Origin: Methanosarcina flavescens
GTDB taxonomy: Archaea > Halobacteriota > Methanosarcinia > Methanosarcinales > Methanosarcinaceae
Assembly (NCBI RefSeq): GCF_001304615.2
Contig: NZ_CP032683.1
Span: forward strand, 1,488,001 to 1,552,000
Length of the DNA: 64,000 nucleotides
Direction: 5' to 3'
This document shows, piece after piece, positions 61,514-64,000 of the stretch. The first letter of the stretch is position 1, and the number at the start of each line of letters is the position of its first letter. The notes under the pieces were generated by a model. The model did no database searches. It had not been told where the DNA came from and saw only the letters and a program-made list of their open reading frames with translations. The translations under genes were made by a program, and so were the position numbers.

Positions 61514-62245
61514 TTACTCTTCACTTTCTCTTGCGATTGCTACGAGCTCGTTAACACATGCAACTGCCATAGGTGTTCCACCTCTTGTCCCTACACAGCT
61601 TATAGAGGGCACGGGAATACTCAGGTTTCTGACCATTTCTCTGGATTCGGCTGCGTTCACAAAACCTACCGGGAGCCCGATGATAAGAGCTGGTCTTACA
61701 CCTTTTTCTATAAGTTTGCAGACCATGATAAGGGCAGAAGGAGCATTTCCTATTGCAATAATACTCCCATCGAGTCGGTCGCGGGCAGCCAGGAAACCTG
61801 CTGATGTGCGCGTAATTCCGTACCTGTTAGCAATTTCAGCATTCGGATCTTCATCGAGCACGCAGATAATCTCGGATTTGTGTCCGGTTTTTGTAATTCC
61901 GGCTTTTACCATGTTAATGTCCACGAAAATCGGGGCACCCTTTTTAATTGCATCCACACCTGCAGGGATGGGGTCATGCATAAAACGCATAATATCTGCT
62001 ACGGAAAGGTCTCCTGTTGCAATAACGCAGCGCTGGCGGAAGCGATCTTCAGGTGTCTTGTTGCCGATAATTTCCTGGATCATTGTCCGGCTTTTCATAT
62101 AGATGGCTTTGGCTTCTTCAGTTCTTGCCCCGGAGTCTTTACAGATACTCACAAGTTCGGGATTAACATCAACCGTAAGCTCGGTAAATTCTTCGAGGTT
62201 TTCGAGGTTTCCAGCCTTCTCAGTGGCATTCTGTTCAGTAGTCAT
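61514..62245 (-). CDS. cbiC: Cobalt-precorrin-8 methylmutase
   Basis: A 243-residue CbiC/CobH enzyme that moves the C-11 methyl group of cobalt-precorrin-8 to C-12, forming cobyrinate. Motifs include VIATGDLSVADIMRF, DINMVKAGI, GFLAARDRLDGSIIAIGNAPSAL and the glycine-rich VGTRGGTPMAVACVNEL near the C-terminus. It is the last visible gene of a minus-strand cobalamin operon and overlaps the stop of cbiH by 11 bases. Corrinoids are essential here for methyl transfer, including for RamA-dependent systems. Confidence 0.93.
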   Translation of the reverse strand: MTTEQNATEKAGNLENLEEFTELTVDVNPELVSICKDSGARTEEAKAIYMKSRTMIQEIIGNKTPEDRFRQRCVIATGDLSVADIMRFMHDPIPAGVDAIKKGAPIFVDINMVKAGITKTGHKSEIICVLDEDPNAEIANRYGITRTSAGFLAARDRLDGSIIAIGNAPSALIMVCKLIEKGVRPALIIGLPVGFVNAAESREMVRNLSIPVPSISCVGTRGGTPMAVACVNELVAIARESEE

Positions 62246-63035
62246 ACTTCTTGTGATACCCCCTGGGAGTGATTATGAAATCCTTCTTTTGAGAACTCCA
62301 GATTCTGGAGTCTCCATTTCCGATAAGGATCGTAGTGCTCATATCTACCCAATCTTCGTACTCCATGACCTTTCCGAGAGTAGTTACAATCCTGCCCTCG
62401 CCTTCTCCTCTCAGAGCGTTCTTCACAAGCCCTACAGGCACGGAGTCAGCTTTGTACTGTCGGATAATTTCAATGGCTCTGGAGAAGTTAGACTGTCTCT
62501 TGCGGCTCTTTGGATTGTAAAGAGCTATAACGAAATCGGCTTCTGCAGAAAGATTAAGCCTTTTTTCAATAACATCCCAGGGAGTAAGGAGATCACTCAG
62601 GCTTATCACTGCAAAGTCCGTTACAACCGGTGCACCGAGCATACTAGCCCCGGCTAAAATTGCCGTGACTCCAGGAAGAATCTCTATATCAACTTCAAGT
62701 TCCTCGTGCTCAGCAACCTCAAGCACGATACCTGCCATGCCGTAGACGTTGGTATCTCCGCCGCTGACCATAACAACATTCGCAACTTTTGCGAGCTCCA
62801 CAGCTTTTCTTGCTCTATCCACCTCTTTACCCATATAACTGCGGATTACTTCCTGGGTTCCGAGAAGGCTTGCTATCTGGTCCAGGTAAGTGCTGTTCCC
62901 GAGAATATAATCGGCGTTAAGGATTACATCCCTGGCTTTGACCGTCATCTGTTCTACAGATCCCGGCCCGATGCCTACGATGTAAAGTTTTCCTCCGGTT
63001 GTTTTATCTTGCGATTGCGATTGTGACTCTGCCAT
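62235..63035 (-). CDS. cbiH: Cobalt-precorrin-3 C17-methyltransferase
   Basis: A 266-residue SAM-dependent methyltransferase that methylates C-17 with ring contraction in anaerobic cobalamin synthesis. The tetrapyrrole-methylase fold is clear: YIVGIGPGSVEQMTVKA (loop), YILGNSTYLD, MVSGGDTNVYGMA (SAM site), ILPGVTAILAGASMLGAP and FVIALYNPKSRKR. A short polar N-terminal arm (ESQSQSQDKTTGG) precedes it. It overlaps the upstream cbiG fragment by 32 bases and cbiC by 11, so translation is tightly coupled. Confidence 0.93.
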   Translation of the reverse strand: MAESQSQSQDKTTGGKLYIVGIGPGSVEQMTVKARDVILNADYILGNSTYLDQIASLLGTQEVIRSYMGKEVDRARKAVELAKVANVVMVSGGDTNVYGMAGIVLEVAEHEELEVDIEILPGVTAILAGASMLGAPVVTDFAVISLSDLLTPWDVIEKRLNLSAEADFVIALYNPKSRKRQSNFSRAIEIIRQYKADSVPVGLVKNALRGEGEGRIVTTLGKVMEYEDWVDMSTTILIGNGDSRIWSSQKKDFIITPRGYHKKYDY

Positions 63036-63357
63036 AGACTTTCTTCCTGCAAATTAATTGTTTTTCTTCAGAAAGGGCCAGAGCTGCAGGTTCTGCAACT
63101 CCTTTTAATCCAAAGCGGGAAGCCTGGGAGGATGAAGGGGGGTTATAGCTATTTAACAGCTCATCCGGTAAAAAATTCACCGGAATGCCGAGCATCTCTC
63201 CCGCTTCCAGAAGCCCCTGTTCATTTTCCTTAAGTTTCGCAGAAGCTAAAGCTGTAACTTCTATAAGGCTCAGGTTGTACTCATCAAGAGCCTGCTTTAC
63301 AGCTTCAACAACCTCTTCTTTTGTAATGCCCCTGCGAGTTCCGATTCCTATAATCAT
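63004..63357 (-). CDS. cbiG: CbiG C-terminal domain (CobE-like)
   Basis: A 117-residue stand-alone CbiG C-terminal domain. It starts IIGIGTRRGITKEEVVEAV, as in CobE/CbiG-C, and continues with LASAKLKENEQGLLEAGEML and RFGLKGVAEPAALALSE. CbiG opens the delta-lactone of cobalt-precorrin-5A with loss of acetaldehyde. Here the activity is split between this protein and the N-terminal/core gene immediately upstream, about 79 bases away, so they should act as a complex. The coupling overlap with cbiH is 32 bases. Confidence 0.88.
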   Translation of the reverse strand: MIIGIGTRRGITKEEVVEAVKQALDEYNLSLIEVTALASAKLKENEQGLLEAGEMLGIPVNFLPDELLNSYNPPSSSQASRFGLKGVAEPAALALSEEKQLICRKKVYGRVTIAIAR

Positions 63358-63435
63358 TCGTTATCGTCTCAGACTCTTAATATAGTCCCGATCAGGCTAA
63401 TTCACGTAAGTATAAAGAAGTAATTGACAGTTCAG

Positions 63436-64000
63436 TTAGCTATTATTACTGCTGTCACCTTTTACTCCTATATTCTCCTGCCGCCTTTTTACCAGCACTG
63501 ATACATCTTCATCCACAACAACAATTCTGGGACCCTTAACTTCAAGAACTTCTATTTCCTGATCAAGGAGTGCACAGTTTACAGCTACAGTGGATTCTTT
63601 ATTGAAGATCTCGCAGCTTAACCTGTCGGCAATGCCCTCGACTGAGGGCTTACCATGAACTTCGGTCGCCGTCGTAAGTACAGGGACTGCTCCGAGTTCA
63701 GAAATTTTTCGAGCAATCTCATTCGCGCCGTGATGCCCTCCAAGCAGTGGGATTGCAAAGTTTAAATTTGAATCAACCACAACCACGGCGGGATCAGACC
63801 ACTTGTTATTGAGAAGGGGAGCAATATCCCTTACCACTATGCCTGTGGCAAAGACTGCAATTATTGCACCATAGTTTTCAAAAGCTTTTTTGAATATGCC
63901 CTTCTCATAGAGGAGCAGATCGGCTTTAAGGTGTTCTGCTATCCTTGTCGCAATCTCCCTATTTCTCTCAAAAGTGATTACAACGGCTCCTGGGCTACTC
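63436..64000 (-). CDS. cbiG: CbiG N-terminal/core domain, truncated by the window end
   Basis: The frame is open to the end of the window, so the start lies beyond 64000; at least 187 codons are seen. Diagnostic CbiG text is LLYEKGIFKKAFENYGAIIA, FATGIVVRDIAPLL, PLLGGHHGANEIARKI and VNCALLDQEIEVLEVKGPRI. The GTG at 63837 is internal, in the middle of the conserved GIVVRDIAP block. It is the cobalt-precorrin-5A hydrolase core and acts with the separate C-terminal domain downstream. The C-terminus ends in a polar tail (GDSSNNS). Confidence 0.88.
   Translation of the reverse strand, partial: SSPGAVVITFERNREIATRIAEHLKADLLLYEKGIFKKAFENYGAIIAVFATGIVVRDIAPLLNNKWSDPAVVVVDSNLNFAIPLLGGHHGANEIARKISELGAVPVLTTATEVHGKPSVEGIADRLSCEIFNKESTVAVNCALLDQEIEVLEVKGPRIVVVDEDVSVLVKRRQENIGVKGDSSNNS

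Noticed and set aside
63357-64000. Cobalamin riboswitch near the cbi operon
   Set aside because: The visible spacers are too short and show no B12-box-like sequence, and the operon start is outside the window.

Overview
The window is from a methanogenic archaeon of the genus Methanosarcina or a very close relative. The evidence is the methyl-CoM reductase activation proteins (methanogenesis markers 15, 17 and 7 and an A2-type ATPase), a RamA corrinoid activase, F420-linked enzymes, cytosolic heterodisulfide reductase subunits HdrC/HdrB, archaeal SRP RNA, archaeal lipid synthesis (GGGP synthase), aIF5A, Methanosarcina-type beta-propeller surface proteins, and AT-rich intergenic DNA with archaeal TATA boxes. 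I cannot fix the species from sequence alone.

Layout. 1-2.7 kb: end of a marker 15-17-7 operon. 2.8-9.7 kb: AhpD-like protein, membrane-anchored matrixin-like protease, Nudix hydrolase, a 14-repeat beta-propeller surface protein, and a tungsten aldehyde:ferredoxin oxidoreductase. 10-12.1 kb: aIF5A plus agmatinase, then two short paralogous Sm-like reading frames. 13.4-15.2 kb: an operon of two DUF1538 membrane proteins and a PII-like regulator. 16.2-16.8 kb: tRNA-Ser(GCU) and SRP RNA. 17-23.8 kb: RamA-family activase, adenylosuccinate lyase, ribosomal protein L40e, GGGP synthase and the A2-like ABC ATPase. 24-25.5 kb: two flavoproteins. 25.6-33.8 kb: a duplicated MacB-type ABC/COG1361 surface-protein locus. 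One copy is complete. The other has lost its permease except for an N-terminal scrap and has a MEDS histidine kinase lying in the gap.

33.8-37.5 kb is AT-rich and lacks conventional genes. It carries the most unusual feature seen: a family of 24-37-residue aromatic-rich peptides, each with a strong Shine-Dalgarno sequence. Three of them lie in perfect 129-bp tandem repeats, with two diverged copies upstream, one homologous copy about 0.8 kb downstream, and a hairpin terminator after the array.

37.5-41.7 kb: DrrAB-like exporter, a decayed Hsp20 gene next to an intact one, a DUF1059 protein and TspO. 41.9-48.3 kb: nitrogen assimilation, with glnA behind a perfect NrpR-type operator and a split archaeal glutamate synthase ending in an FrhB-like F420 subunit, preceded by a near-perfect operator. 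48.4-52.5 kb: lipoprotein, two unknowns and an M24 peptidase. 52.9-57.7 kb: DUF2284, F420:NADP oxidoreductase, HdrC/HdrB, DUF1284 and DUF1847. 58-61.2 kb: DUF134/Mrp pair and a thioredoxin lipoprotein with CcdA. 61.5-64 kb: cobalamin genes cbiC, cbiH and split cbiG, the last running off the window.

Common themes are activation of methyl-CoM reductase and corrinoid proteins, ferredoxin/F420/thiol electron carriers, ammonia assimilation under nitrogen control, and envelope transport.
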